Positions 1 through 6,828 of a DNA stretch of 18,698 bases are shown piece by piece. The notes under the pieces were generated by a model, which made no database searches, had not been told where the DNA came from, and was given only the letters and a program-made list of their open reading frames with translations. Source of the stretch: Ilumatobacteraceae bacterium (GTDB lineage: Bacteria > Actinomycetota > Acidimicrobiia > Acidimicrobiales > Ilumatobacteraceae); NCBI GenBank assembly GCA_016463105.1, contig JAEMRY010000002.1, positions 1 to 18,698 on the forward strand, read 5' to 3'. Every line of letters begins with the position of its first letter. Within the stretch, counting starts at the first letter, position 1. Position numbers and translations under genes: made by a program.

Positions 1-524
1 CCGGGGCGGCTCGTGAAAGTAAGAACCAGTTGGGCGATAGCGAGGCGTTGGTCGATTGGTGAGAGACCATCAAGAAGCACGGCATCAGCGTCAATATTGG
101 CAATGCCTTTTGAAACATCAATCGTTGCGGTAAGCGCCGTTGATAAAGCACTTCGCAATCCGAGACCTGCATCTCCAATTGGTGGCCCGGCAATCAACGC
201 GGCAAGAACTTGGGATGTCGTAGCAGGGCTGGCGATTTGAATTTTTGTTGCGAGTACACGATTAGCGGTAATGAAATAAAGTTCGACAGTTTCGTTGATT
301 ATTTCGGGAGGGATATTGCCGGTGTCTTCGCCTGGCATCGGTAGGTCAGGCGCCAAAGTTGTAGTTGTGGTGGATGAACTTGTAGTGGTGGCATTAAGTT
401 CAAAAGGAATGTTCGCATCCGCGATTTTTGTAAATTCATTCGAGTTTGGAACACCGCAAGAACTCAGCAAGATCAATGCAACCGACGCGATGGCACCCTG
501 AACAACAGAAATCTTAGATTTCAT
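1..524 (-). CDS. GerMN-domain lipoprotein, LpqB-like (partial, runs off left edge)
   Basis: A minus-strand reading frame starts with ATG at 524 and stays open to base 1, giving about 174 N-terminal residues. Residues 1-23 form a lipoprotein signal peptide: a basic Lys-containing start, a hydrophobic stretch (VALILL) and the lipobox LSSC with the lipidated Cys at 23. A Thr/Ser/Pro-rich linker follows (about residues 46-60), then a GerMN-type domain (ELYFITANRVL, VLAALIAGPP, GLRSAL, VSKGIANIDAD). The protein is probably tethered outside the membrane. Its ATG overlaps the TGA of the kinase gene (ATGA at 521-524), so the two are translationally coupled. In mycobacteria and relatives mtrA-mtrB-lpqB is a conserved locus in which LpqB affects MtrB signalling; that role here is inference. 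LpqB proteins also have a C-terminal beta-propeller-like region, which would lie outside the window. Short plus-strand frames here are shadows. Confidence 0.8.
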   Translation of the reverse strand, partial: MKSKISVVQGAIASVALILLSSCGVPNSNEFTKIADANIPFELNATTTSSSTTTTTLAPDLPMPGEDTGNIPPEIINETVELYFITANRVLATKIQIASPATTSQVLAALIAGPPIGDAGLGLRSALSTALTATIDVSKGIANIDADAVLLDGLSPIDQRLAIAQLVLTFTSRP

Positions 525-1972
525 AACATCGCGACAGTCTCTGAGTCGGTTGGTGTTTTTCGGGCGATTGAAACGATAAATCTGGCACCACCGGCGCTGT
601 TTGTTTCAACCCACGCCTTGCCTCCGAGAGCATGTGCGTGTTCTTGAACAATTGCCAGACCTAATCCGCTGCCAGTGCTATTTCGTGAAGCGGTTCCGCG
701 CGCAAATCTCTCGAATATGCGCTCGCGTTCGCTCTGTGCGACACCCGCACCTGCGTCTTCGATAATTATTCGCAATTCAGTTGCGTCACCAGTAATAGAT
801 ATTGAAGTGGCACCGCCAGCATGATCGCGTGCGTTTTCTAGAAGATTGAGAACTATACGTTCGATTCTTCGGCGATCAAGCGATGTTTCGTCGGTGATAG
901 CGAGAGTTGATGTATACGGCACTTCGCTAAACCCGTGTCGCTGAGCGACTCGTTGCACAAGATTTGCGAGATTCACGGTTTCGTCTTGGGCCGTTCCTAC
1001 TCCTGCGTCTAATCGCGAGAGCTCTAAGAGATCTAACACCGTGCGATCAAAACGGCGAACCTGAGTCGCCACAATGTCAAAGGCTTGTTGATTGCGCTCA
1101 CTTAATTCACCGCGTCGTGCCTGTAGAACTTCAATAGCCGCAGCCAATGCCGTGACCGGAGATCTCAACTCATGGCTGACATCACTAGCAAATCGTGTTT
1201 CGCGTTGTATTCGACTCTGAACTGCATCAACCATGTTGTTAAATGATGTGGCAAGCAACGCCAGTTCTGGGTCGCGCTCTTCTGCAAGTCGAACGTCTAA
1301 TCCTCCAGAAGCAATATCGGTTGCGACTGAGGTGACACGGCGCAGAGGTCGCAACACCCTGTTGCTAATGCTGAAGCCAAGTAGCCCAGCCGCAAACGTA
1401 ATTAATAAAACACCAAAACTTAGAGTTGTGCGGATAGTTGTCAGTGTTCGTTGCACATCAGTAAGTGGAAACGCTTCGAAATAGTGTGCATTGATTGCTG
1501 CGATATTTATTCCGAGTGCTTCGTAGGGTTCGCCATTAAATTGAAATCTCTGACGGCCTGTGATACCTGAAAGAGTCTTGCTAACGAGATCAACAGGAAG
1601 ATTCGATTGTGTGAAACGTAGTGGCTCTTGTGGATAAAATGAATCGTCGTCAGCAAGATGTAAAACGGCGTAACCGCCACGCTCGCTGCGAATATTGGTC
1701 AGTAAGTCACCAGCATCACTGCGGTTTGATTCGACTACTGTGCGCACAAGTTGTGCGTTGTTGAATGCTTGTCTAGTTGCAACTTCGGTTCGTTGGTCTA
1801 AGAGATATGCGCGAGTAGATGCGTAGGTAACAATGCTCAATGCGAGGGCAGCAGCAAATGACGCGAGGCTGAAGTACAAAACCATGCGACCGCGAAGTCC
1901 ACGCCAATTTCTTAGACTGGCAATCGTGAGTGCACCTTTGGGGCCACCAGTGAGCAGGGCTTTTAGTCGCAC
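521..1972 (-). CDS. MtrB-like sensor histidine kinase
   Basis: A 483-residue membrane histidine kinase. TM1 is about residues 31-53 and TM2 about 183-204, enclosing an extracytoplasmic sensor loop of about 130 residues. A HAMP domain follows (about 202-255), then the dimerisation/phosphoacceptor H-box FASDVSHELRSPVT with His267, the N-box with Asn380 (NLLENARDHAG), and G-boxes EDAGAGV and GSGLGLAIV. The H-box and following DLLELSRLDAGV resemble actinobacterial MtrB. The GTG start at 1972 is preceded, on the coding strand, by AATGAT-N6, which fits the leaderless -10 spacing seen at other genes here; no Shine-Dalgarno sequence is visible. Met30 is an alternative start just before TM1. Its stop overlaps the start of the GerMN lipoprotein. 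The likely partner is the divergent MtrA-like regulator at 2141. Family assignment is sure; the MtrB identity is probable. Confidence 0.88.
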   Translation of the reverse strand: MRLKALLTGGPKGALTIASLRNWRGLRGRMVLYFSLASFAAALALSIVTYASTRAYLLDQRTEVATRQAFNNAQLVRTVVESNRSDAGDLLTNIRSERGGYAVLHLADDDSFYPQEPLRFTQSNLPVDLVSKTLSGITGRQRFQFNGEPYEALGINIAAINAHYFEAFPLTDVQRTLTTIRTTLSFGVLLITFAAGLLGFSISNRVLRPLRRVTSVATDIASGGLDVRLAEERDPELALLATSFNNMVDAVQSRIQRETRFASDVSHELRSPVTALAAAIEVLQARRGELSERNQQAFDIVATQVRRFDRTVLDLLELSRLDAGVGTAQDETVNLANLVQRVAQRHGFSEVPYTSTLAITDETSLDRRRIERIVLNLLENARDHAGGATSISITGDATELRIIIEDAGAGVAQSERERIFERFARGTASRNSTGSGLGLAIVQEHAHALGGKAWVETNSAGGARFIVSIARKTPTDSETVAML

Positions 1973-2004
1973 AACTTAATCATTGCGGGATTTTTAGAAA
2001 CCCC

Positions 2005-2045
2005 CACCGACGGGAGTCAAGGGGGAGCATGACTTCCCGCCGGTG
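2005..2045. promoter_or_regulatory. Strong inverted repeat between the divergent kinase and regulator genes
   Basis: Arms 2005-2019 and 2030-2045 pair over 14 base pairs, with one A-C mismatch (2010/2040) and one bulged T (2035), around a 10-nt loop (2020-2029). It lies in the shared upstream region, so it is not an ordinary gene-end terminator. The right arm overlaps a possible -35 (ATGACT, 2029-2034) placed 17 nt before GATAAT (2052-2057) and reading toward the regulator. An operator, a leader RNA hairpin or a relic terminator are all possible. Confidence 0.5.
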
Positions 2046-2057
2046 TGTTGGGATAAT
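2029..2057 (+). promoter_or_regulatory. Possible sigma-70-type promoter for the MtrA-like gene
   Basis: GATAAT at 2052-2057 matches five of six -10 consensus bases. ATGACT at 2029-2034 matches four of six -35 bases, with a 17-nt spacer. Transcription from it would give a leader of roughly 75 nt containing the inverted repeats at 2081-2130. It competes with a leaderless alternative (GAATAT at 2129-2134, six nt before the GTG). Prediction by eye only. Confidence 0.3.
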
Positions 2058-2140
2058 GATGTCTAAGATTTATGACGGAATCTGCCTAAAACTGTGCTTT
2101 TTAGGTAACAATCTCAATCTTTGAGGCAGAATATGACCCT

Positions 2141-2830
2141 GTGCAGAAGCTTTTATTTATTGAAGACGATCATCACATTCGGGCTGCGCTGCGTCTCGCA
2201 TTAGAAGACGAGGGTTATGAAGTAATCGAGGCAGCCGACGGCACGACGGGTTTAGCGGCATTTGACGCCAACACTGTCGAATTGGTGTTACTCGACCTGC
2301 GTCTACCAGATATGTCAGGTTTCGACGTCTGTCGAATATTGCGCACAAAAAGTTTGGTTCCAATAATTATTGTGACGGCACAAACAGATACACACGATTT
2401 AGTTGCGGGGCTTGAAGCGGGTGCCGATGATTATGTGACTAAGCCGGTTATTGCTAAAGAACTTGCGGCAAGAATTCGAGCGTCATTGCGACGTACTACT
2501 TTGCTGGTTACATCAGTTACAAATGCCGACAAAATTATAGTTCGCGATATTGAACTTCGTAGTCAGCAAGGAATAGTTTTAAAAGCAGGTGTTGAATTGC
2601 CTCTAACTAAAACTGAATATCGTCTACTGCAGACGTTTATGGAAAATCAAAATAATGTTCTTTCAAGAGATCAACTTCTAGAACTTGTTTGGGGTTATGA
2701 ATATCTCGGAGATAGCCGGTTAGTTGACGCACACATTCGTCGTCTTCGAGTCAAGATAGAAGATTCGCCGGATGATCCAAAGATGATCGTTACAGTGCGT
2801 GGAATGGGCTATCGCTTACTAACTGCGTAG
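2141..2830 (+). CDS. MtrA-like OmpR-family response regulator
   Basis: A 229-residue two-domain response regulator. The receiver domain (about 1-118) has the acidic pair D9/D10, the phosphoacceptor D52 in LVLLDLRLPDMSG, and Lys in YVTKP. The C-terminal winged-helix domain (about 130-229) contains LLELVWGYEYLGDSRLVDAH and TVRGMGYRL, close to the MtrA signature. The GTG at 2141 is chosen because the protein then begins MQKLLFIEDD exactly at the first receiver strand; GAATAT lies six nt upstream, and a weak GAGG is too far away. It probably takes phosphate from the divergent kinase at 1972 and controls envelope and division genes as MtrA does in actinobacteria (inference). Its 3' end overlaps the dinG-like gene tail to tail by 22 nt. 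Confidence 0.88.
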   Translation: MQKLLFIEDDHHIRAALRLALEDEGYEVIEAADGTTGLAAFDANTVELVLLDLRLPDMSGFDVCRILRTKSLVPIIIVTAQTDTHDLVAGLEAGADDYVTKPVIAKELAARIRASLRRTTLLVTSVTNADKIIVRDIELRSQQGIVLKAGVELPLTKTEYRLLQTFMENQNNVLSRDQLLELVWGYEYLGDSRLVDAHIRRLRVKIEDSPDDPKMIVTVRGMGYRLLTA

Positions 2831-4716
2831 CGCAAAAATTCTTGCGCGCGTGAATTGCTATTAGTGAACTCCATTGGTGGCAACATCGCAACGATTGCTT
2901 TTCCGTAGCCTTTTGTAACTAGACGCGGATCTAAAACTGCCACGACGCCTAAATCAGTTTGCGTACGAATCAAGCGGCCCGATGCTTGGGCAAGTTTCGT
3001 GGCCACGATCGGGATATCAATTGCTGTAAATGCTGATTTTCCGTGAACTTCGCGTCGGGCACTCATCAATGGATCTGTCGGAACAGGAAACGGCAGTCGG
3101 TCGATAATCACGAGACTGAGTGTTGAACCTGGAACATCGACTCCTTGAAAGAAACTTTGTGTTGCAAATAAACAAGTTGACTCGCTGTTGGCGAATTTGC
3201 GAAGCAACTCCATTTTTGGCAAATCGTCTTGCTTAAGTATTTCGAAGTCAAGTCGGCCATCAAGGTCGTTGTAGGCGGCGTTTAATCTGGCGTAACTCGT
3301 AAAGAGTGCGAGGGTTCGACCCCCAGCCGCATTGATTAGCAGTTCGATTTCGTCGTGAACTGCTTTATCGCGATTGCCTTGTGCTGGGTCAGGCAGGTGA
3401 GAAGCACAATAAAGCAAAGCATTGCGTTCATAATCAAAAGGGCTGGCAACATTATGTACATCAAATTTTTCTGCGGGTAGCCCAATTCGCTCTGGAAGAT
3501 TCGTCGGGATAGTTGCGCTTGTCAAAATCGCCGTGCGTTGTGACCAAACTGCAGCATTAAGCGTCGCGCCAACATTAAGAGGTTGCATTTCGAGTGAACA
3601 TCGCTCAGATGTGCCCGATACATAAGCCACGTAACCCGCACGATCTTGCAGGGCCAGATCTAAATCAGTCACAAACCGGGTACATAAAGATTGAGCCCGA
3701 AGTTTGCGTTGCTTGGCTGATTCGTCGTTGGTAGTTATTGTTCGGAGTGCTTCAAGTGCTTCGTTGGCGCGCCCGCGCAATTCGATCAATGTCTCACGAG
3801 TCTCACTGTTTAGTGGCAGTGCAACTCTTTTATTAACTAAAGGTGAAAGTTCGTCACGCAGCCTGCTTGCGCTTTTTGTAAATCCGCCAGCCATTGCATC
3901 ATCGCGAATAATCACGCGCATCGCAGATGCGAGATTAGTTATTCGACTCGGACTAATTTCTAGTCCTGTTGAGTCGCTGACGACATCTTCGAGTTCGTGT
4001 GCTTCGTCGAAAATTACGACATCATGATCTCCGATGATCGTGCCTTCTGTGACGATGTCAAGTGCATAAAGCCAGCCATTAACAACCACAATGTCTGATG
4101 TCTGACTCTGCGCACGAGCCTTCTCTGCAAAGCATGACTCACCCTGCGGACAGCGTGCTGCGCCGGGGCATTCTTCGCTTGTCACACTGACCATTGACCA
4201 AGCCTGACGCTGAGGTTGCCAACTCAGTTCACCTTCATCGCCAGTCTCTGTAGTTTGTGACCACTCGACAAGTTTTTTGACATCGGCTTTTGTTTTAGGT
4301 GAAACATCGTCAAGTTCTAAGCGTGATTGTGCTTTGTCGGCAAGTTCGGCGATTCGCTGTCGACATAAATAATTGCTTCGGCCTTTAAGTACTGTCCAAG
4401 TAAGCGGATGATCAAGCGAGTCGTTAAGTGCTTTGGCAAGCAATGGCAGGTCGTTTTGCGAAAGTTGATCTTGCAATGCTTTGGTCACCGTTGAAACAAC
4501 TACTCGATGACCTGAAGTAACTGCTGGCACTAAGTAGCCGAGTGTTTTGCCGGTCCCGGTTCCTGCTTGCACAATTAAATGTCGGTTATTGCGCAGAGCA
4601 CGCCCAACAAGAATCGCCATTTCGTCTTGACCCTGTCGTTCTTCTGAGTTTTGAATTTGGCTTGTTACGCGATGAAGCGCATCAAGAATTTTTTGATCAG
4701 CAGCGTTAGTTGGCAT
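2809..4716 (-). CDS. dinG: DinG/XPD-family ATP-dependent DNA helicase
   Basis: A 635-residue superfamily 2 helicase. Walker A is GTGTGKT at residues 52-58 and the Walker B/DEAH box is DEAH at 237-240. Four cysteines between them (C118, C183, C189, C195) match the 4Fe-4S cluster ligands of DinG/XPD helicases. The C-terminal half has QGVDVPG, VIIDRLPFPVPTDPL and QASGRLIRT (motif VI). Such enzymes unwind DNA 5' to 3', including R-loops and forked structures, in repair and replication restart. The ATG at 4716 is preceded by GAGAGAA, a plausible ribosome-binding site. The gene lies 44 nt downstream of uppS on the same strand and may be cotranscribed with it. The 3' end overlaps the MtrA-like gene by 22 nt. 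Actinobacterial proteins of this type are often annotated simply as DinG-like helicases. Confidence 0.9.
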   Translation of the reverse strand: MPTNAADQKILDALHRVTSQIQNSEERQGQDEMAILVGRALRNNRHLIVQAGTGTGKTLGYLVPAVTSGHRVVVSTVTKALQDQLSQNDLPLLAKALNDSLDHPLTWTVLKGRSNYLCRQRIAELADKAQSRLELDDVSPKTKADVKKLVEWSQTTETGDEGELSWQPQRQAWSMVSVTSEECPGAARCPQGESCFAEKARAQSQTSDIVVVNGWLYALDIVTEGTIIGDHDVVIFDEAHELEDVVSDSTGLEISPSRITNLASAMRVIIRDDAMAGGFTKSASRLRDELSPLVNKRVALPLNSETRETLIELRGRANEALEALRTITTNDESAKQRKLRAQSLCTRFVTDLDLALQDRAGYVAYVSGTSERCSLEMQPLNVGATLNAAVWSQRTAILTSATIPTNLPERIGLPAEKFDVHNVASPFDYERNALLYCASHLPDPAQGNRDKAVHDEIELLINAAGGRTLALFTSYARLNAAYNDLDGRLDFEILKQDDLPKMELLRKFANSESTCLFATQSFFQGVDVPGSTLSLVIIDRLPFPVPTDPLMSARREVHGKSAFTAIDIPIVATKLAQASGRLIRTQTDLGVVAVLDPRLVTKGYGKAIVAMLPPMEFTNSNSRAQEFLRYAVSKR

Positions 4717-4735
4717 TAAATTCTCTCGTGTCGTC

Positions 4736-4764
4736 GTTAGATAGTTAGATAGTTAGATAGTTAG
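4736..4764. repeat. 8-bp tandem repeat (ATAGTTAG, about 3.6 copies)
   Basis: Three perfect copies of ATAGTTAG (4741-4748, 4749-4756, 4757-4764) are preceded by the partial copy GTTAG (4736-4740). The array overlaps the uppS stop codon (complement of 4761-4763) and fills most of the uppS-dinG gap. A second in-frame stop appears inside it on the minus strand. It looks like a slippage-prone microsatellite, with no function visible. Confidence 0.9.
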
Positions 4765-5429
4765 TTCTTGACTAACGAAATTGCGGCATCAAGTTCGACC
4801 GCGTCGAAATCTGGCCAAGTGCGTTCTGTGAAATAAATCTGAGCACCCGCGATTTGCCACAACATAAAGTTAGAGATTCGTGATTCACCTGATGTGCGAA
4901 CCAAAACATCAACCGGCGGAAGTGAAGAGTCATAAAGATGGCTAGCCAGATTTTGAGTAGTTAATTCTTGCCCAGTTCTCACTAAATTTTGTGCCGCACG
5001 AGTAAGTTCGGCACGCGAACCGTAGTCAAAGGCGACTGTTAGAACCAAACCGGTGTTGCTCGAAGTATCTTCAATCGCTTTTCGAATTGCTCGTTGAACA
5101 TATAAAGGTGTTTTGGCACCTGGCTCATCGAAAGGGCGGCCGATCCAATTGACGCGGACATTGTTCTCGTTAAGTTCTTTGACGCGACCGAATAACTTTT
5201 TATGCAGACCCAAAATGTGTCGAACCTCGGCCCGCGGTCGTACCCAGTTTTCGGTAGAAAAGCCGAAAACGGTTAGATGGCTGATTTCACGTTTTGAGGC
5301 AGCACGCACAACATCAGACAAAGATTCTTCGCCCGCTGTATGCCCAGCAGTACGTGGCAAGCCACGTCGTCGCGCCCAACGGCCGTTGCCGTCCATAATG
5401 CAAGCGACGTGCAAACGCCTTGGTTCCAT
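4761..5429 (-). CDS. uppS: cis-prenyltransferase (undecaprenyl diphosphate synthase family), catalytic subunit-like, lacks C-terminal RXG
   Basis: This enzyme adds isopentenyl units to an allylic diphosphate to make the cis-polyprenyl carrier lipid for peptidoglycan. With the ATG at 5429 it is 222 residues. It has the P-loop IMDGNGRWA with catalytic Asp13, FSTENWVRP (57-65), YGSRAEL (136-142) and the IPP-binding RTSGESRISNF (178-188). A frame open to 5534 exists, but the extra 35 residues are unlike the family and overlap the divergent gene, so 5429 is chosen. Two departures are clear. The chain ends at AAISLVKN, just where homodimeric UppS proteins continue into R-x-R-R-F-G-G. Residue 197 is Gln (AGAQIYF) where E. 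coli UppS has the conserved Glu of AYAELYF. Both missing elements are present in the divergent paralogue at 5493-6086, which suggests a heteromeric enzyme. dinG follows downstream. Confidence 0.9.
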   Translation of the reverse strand: MEPRRLHVACIMDGNGRWARRRGLPRTAGHTAGEESLSDVVRAASKREISHLTVFGFSTENWVRPRAEVRHILGLHKKLFGRVKELNENNVRVNWIGRPFDEPGAKTPLYVQRAIRKAIEDTSSNTGLVLTVAFDYGSRAELTRAAQNLVRTGQELTTQNLASHLYDSSLPPVDVLVRTSGESRISNFMLWQIAGAQIYFTERTWPDFDAVELDAAISLVKN

Positions 5430-5492
5430 TCGTTGAACGCTACTTATAAAAAGTAGATCATTGGGGTCACATGAAAGTGAGAGAATAGAACA
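5430..5492. promoter_or_regulatory. Divergent promoter region between the two cis-prenyltransferase genes
   Basis: The 63-bp gap must carry promoters for both directions. Toward uppS (minus strand) TATAAG (complement of 5443-5448) lies 13 nt before the ATG and sits inside a small palindrome, CTACTT (5440-5445) / AAGTAG (5451-5456). Toward the plus-strand gene, GAGAAT (5481-5486) lies exactly six nt before the ATG; this could be a -10-like element or a weak GAG-type ribosome-binding site. Sharing so short a region could keep the two subunits in balance (inference). Confidence 0.4.
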
Positions 5493-6086
5493 ATGGTTAA
5501 GGCTTCGCACGATTCGACTGGTGATTTGGCGCACGTGCTTGTGTGTGCAGGATCAATTGCGCAGTGGCTAGAGACAACACCAACGCAATGGAGAGTGCAG
5601 ATTGATGCGTTAATTCGTGCCGTCGGCGGGGTGGGCGTTAGGTGGTTGACTATTTGTCCTTCTGCTGGTGTGAGTTCGGCCGATGATCGAACTGCGATCT
5701 GCGAAGCAATTATTGCATCGCGCGGTGGTCACAGATCTGGTGACCGAGTTTCAGTAATTGCTGACGAAGGATTATTGGTTGTTGTTGACTCTTGTGCCGA
5801 CGGTCAACAGCGACTTGTTAATGCGATTGCACAACTCAGCACTAATCAGGTCATTGATGAGGCAAAACTTGCGGCAACTTTAATGTCTCCAGCATCTGGA
5901 GAGCCAGATTTGGTTTTAGTTTTAGGTTCGCCGACAAAGATTCCTGAATCGCTCGTCTGGGAACTTGCCTACAGCGAACTCGTATTTTTGGATGTGCCGT
6001 GGTTGCGCTGCGATGTTGAACATATTCAAATGGCAATTGGTGACTTTCAACGACGTGATCGCCGTTTCGGTGGTGTTGATTCGTGA
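5493..6086 (+). CDS. Catalytically degenerate UppS paralogue, NgBR/Nus1-like candidate subunit
   Basis: A 197-residue protein that aligns by eye with UppS along its length but has lost the active site. Where UppS has MDGNGRW it has CAGSIAQW (Ala19 at the catalytic Asp position). Where UppS has DLVIRTGGEHRISNF it has, without gaps, DLVLVLGSPTKIPES (139-153), so the IPP-binding arginines and serine become Val143, Lys149 and Pro151. It keeps the fold-defining tail VWELAYSELVFLD with Glu162 and ends RRDRRFGG (187-194), the R-x-G motif that completes a cis-prenyltransferase active site. Eukaryotic NgBR and Nus1 have the same profile and work only with a catalytic partner. The obvious partner is the divergent uppS, which lacks these elements. 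Its TGA overlaps the GTG of recO. Homology is well supported; the heteromer is inference. Confidence 0.85.
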   Translation: MVKASHDSTGDLAHVLVCAGSIAQWLETTPTQWRVQIDALIRAVGGVGVRWLTICPSAGVSSADDRTAICEAIIASRGGHRSGDRVSVIADEGLLVVVDSCADGQQRLVNAIAQLSTNQVIDEAKLAATLMSPASGEPDLVLVLGSPTKIPESLVWELAYSELVFLDVPWLRCDVEHIQMAIGDFQRRDRRFGGVDS

Positions 6087-6811
6087 GCCTGTATCGCGAT
6101 AAGGCTGTCGTGTTGCGCAACTACGATTTGGGCGAAGCAGATCGAATAATTGTGATGATGACCGAGAACCACGGCAAAGTTCGTGCAGTTGCAAAAGGTG
6201 TGCGTAAAACATTTTCGAAGTTTGGCGCTCGACTTGAGCCACTAAGTCATATCGATGTTTTGTTATCAACATCCAGAAAAGACTTGGACATTGTTAGTCA
6301 AGTAGATCTAGTTAGTTCGGCCCGCGGGTTGTATACCGATTTAGATCGGTTGACTCGCGGATTGGCGATGCTCGAAGCAGTAGACCAACTGGGTATGGAT
6401 AGAGAGCCGACAGTACATCTATACAAAATGTTGGTCGGTGCGTTGAGTTGGTTGTCAGAAAATGATTCGCAATTAGTCTTGGCGGCTTTCTATTTTAAAT
6501 TGTTGGTCGTTGAGGGCGTTGGAGCCCATGTCGACTCATGCGTGGGTTGTAGTGCTGGCGGCTCCGAATTGGTGGCGTTCGATTTATTTAGAGGCGGGGG
6601 TCAATGTCAAAGTTGCCGAACAGGCACCACACTTTCTGCTGAAGCGTTCGCCCTAATTCGCAACATTGTTGGCGGGCAGTTAAATATCGCTTTAGCATCA
6701 CCCGAGAGTGCAGCAACGCGTGAAGTCTCAGATCTAGCAACTCGATGCATGGAGCATCACCTTGAGCGAAAGTTGCGATCGGTTTCTGTTTTCGAACATC
6801 CTGAACGCTAA
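6083..6811 (+). CDS. recO: DNA repair and recombination mediator RecO
   Basis: A 242-residue RecO, normal length for the family. The N-terminal OB-fold (about 1-80) begins LYRDKAVVLRNYDLGEADRI with the typical GKVRAVAKGVRK stretch. The helical C-terminal domain carries a zinc site, C153-x2-C156 and C175-x2-C178. RecO anneals SSB-coated single strands and, with RecR, loads RecA at gaps. The GTG at 6083 overlaps the TGA of the preceding gene (GTGA), so translation is probably coupled. In other actinobacteria recO is next to uppS; here the degenerate UppS paralogue occupies that position, which suggests it arose from the ancestral recO-uppS neighbourhood (inference). Confidence 0.94.
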   Translation: MSLYRDKAVVLRNYDLGEADRIIVMMTENHGKVRAVAKGVRKTFSKFGARLEPLSHIDVLLSTSRKDLDIVSQVDLVSSARGLYTDLDRLTRGLAMLEAVDQLGMDREPTVHLYKMLVGALSWLSENDSQLVLAAFYFKLLVVEGVGAHVDSCVGCSAGGSELVAFDLFRGGGQCQSCRTGTTLSAEAFALIRNIVGGQLNIALASPESAATREVSDLATRCMEHHLERKLRSVSVFEHPER

Positions 6812-6828
6812 ACGGGGTCGATTTGTAA

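Noticed and set aside
1..510. Two plus-strand frames at 13-240 and 295-501
   Set aside because: They are shadows of the minus-strand lipoprotein, which has a signal peptide, lipobox and GerMN-type sequence.
2133..2140. ATG at 2133 as start of the MtrA-like gene
   Set aside because: It is out of frame with the receiver domain; the GTG at 2141 is in frame and gives the expected N-terminus.
5430..5534. N-terminal extension of uppS starting at 5534
   Set aside because: The 35 extra residues do not resemble UppS, they overlap the divergent gene, and the internal ATG at 5429 starts just before the conserved HVACIMDGNG strand.
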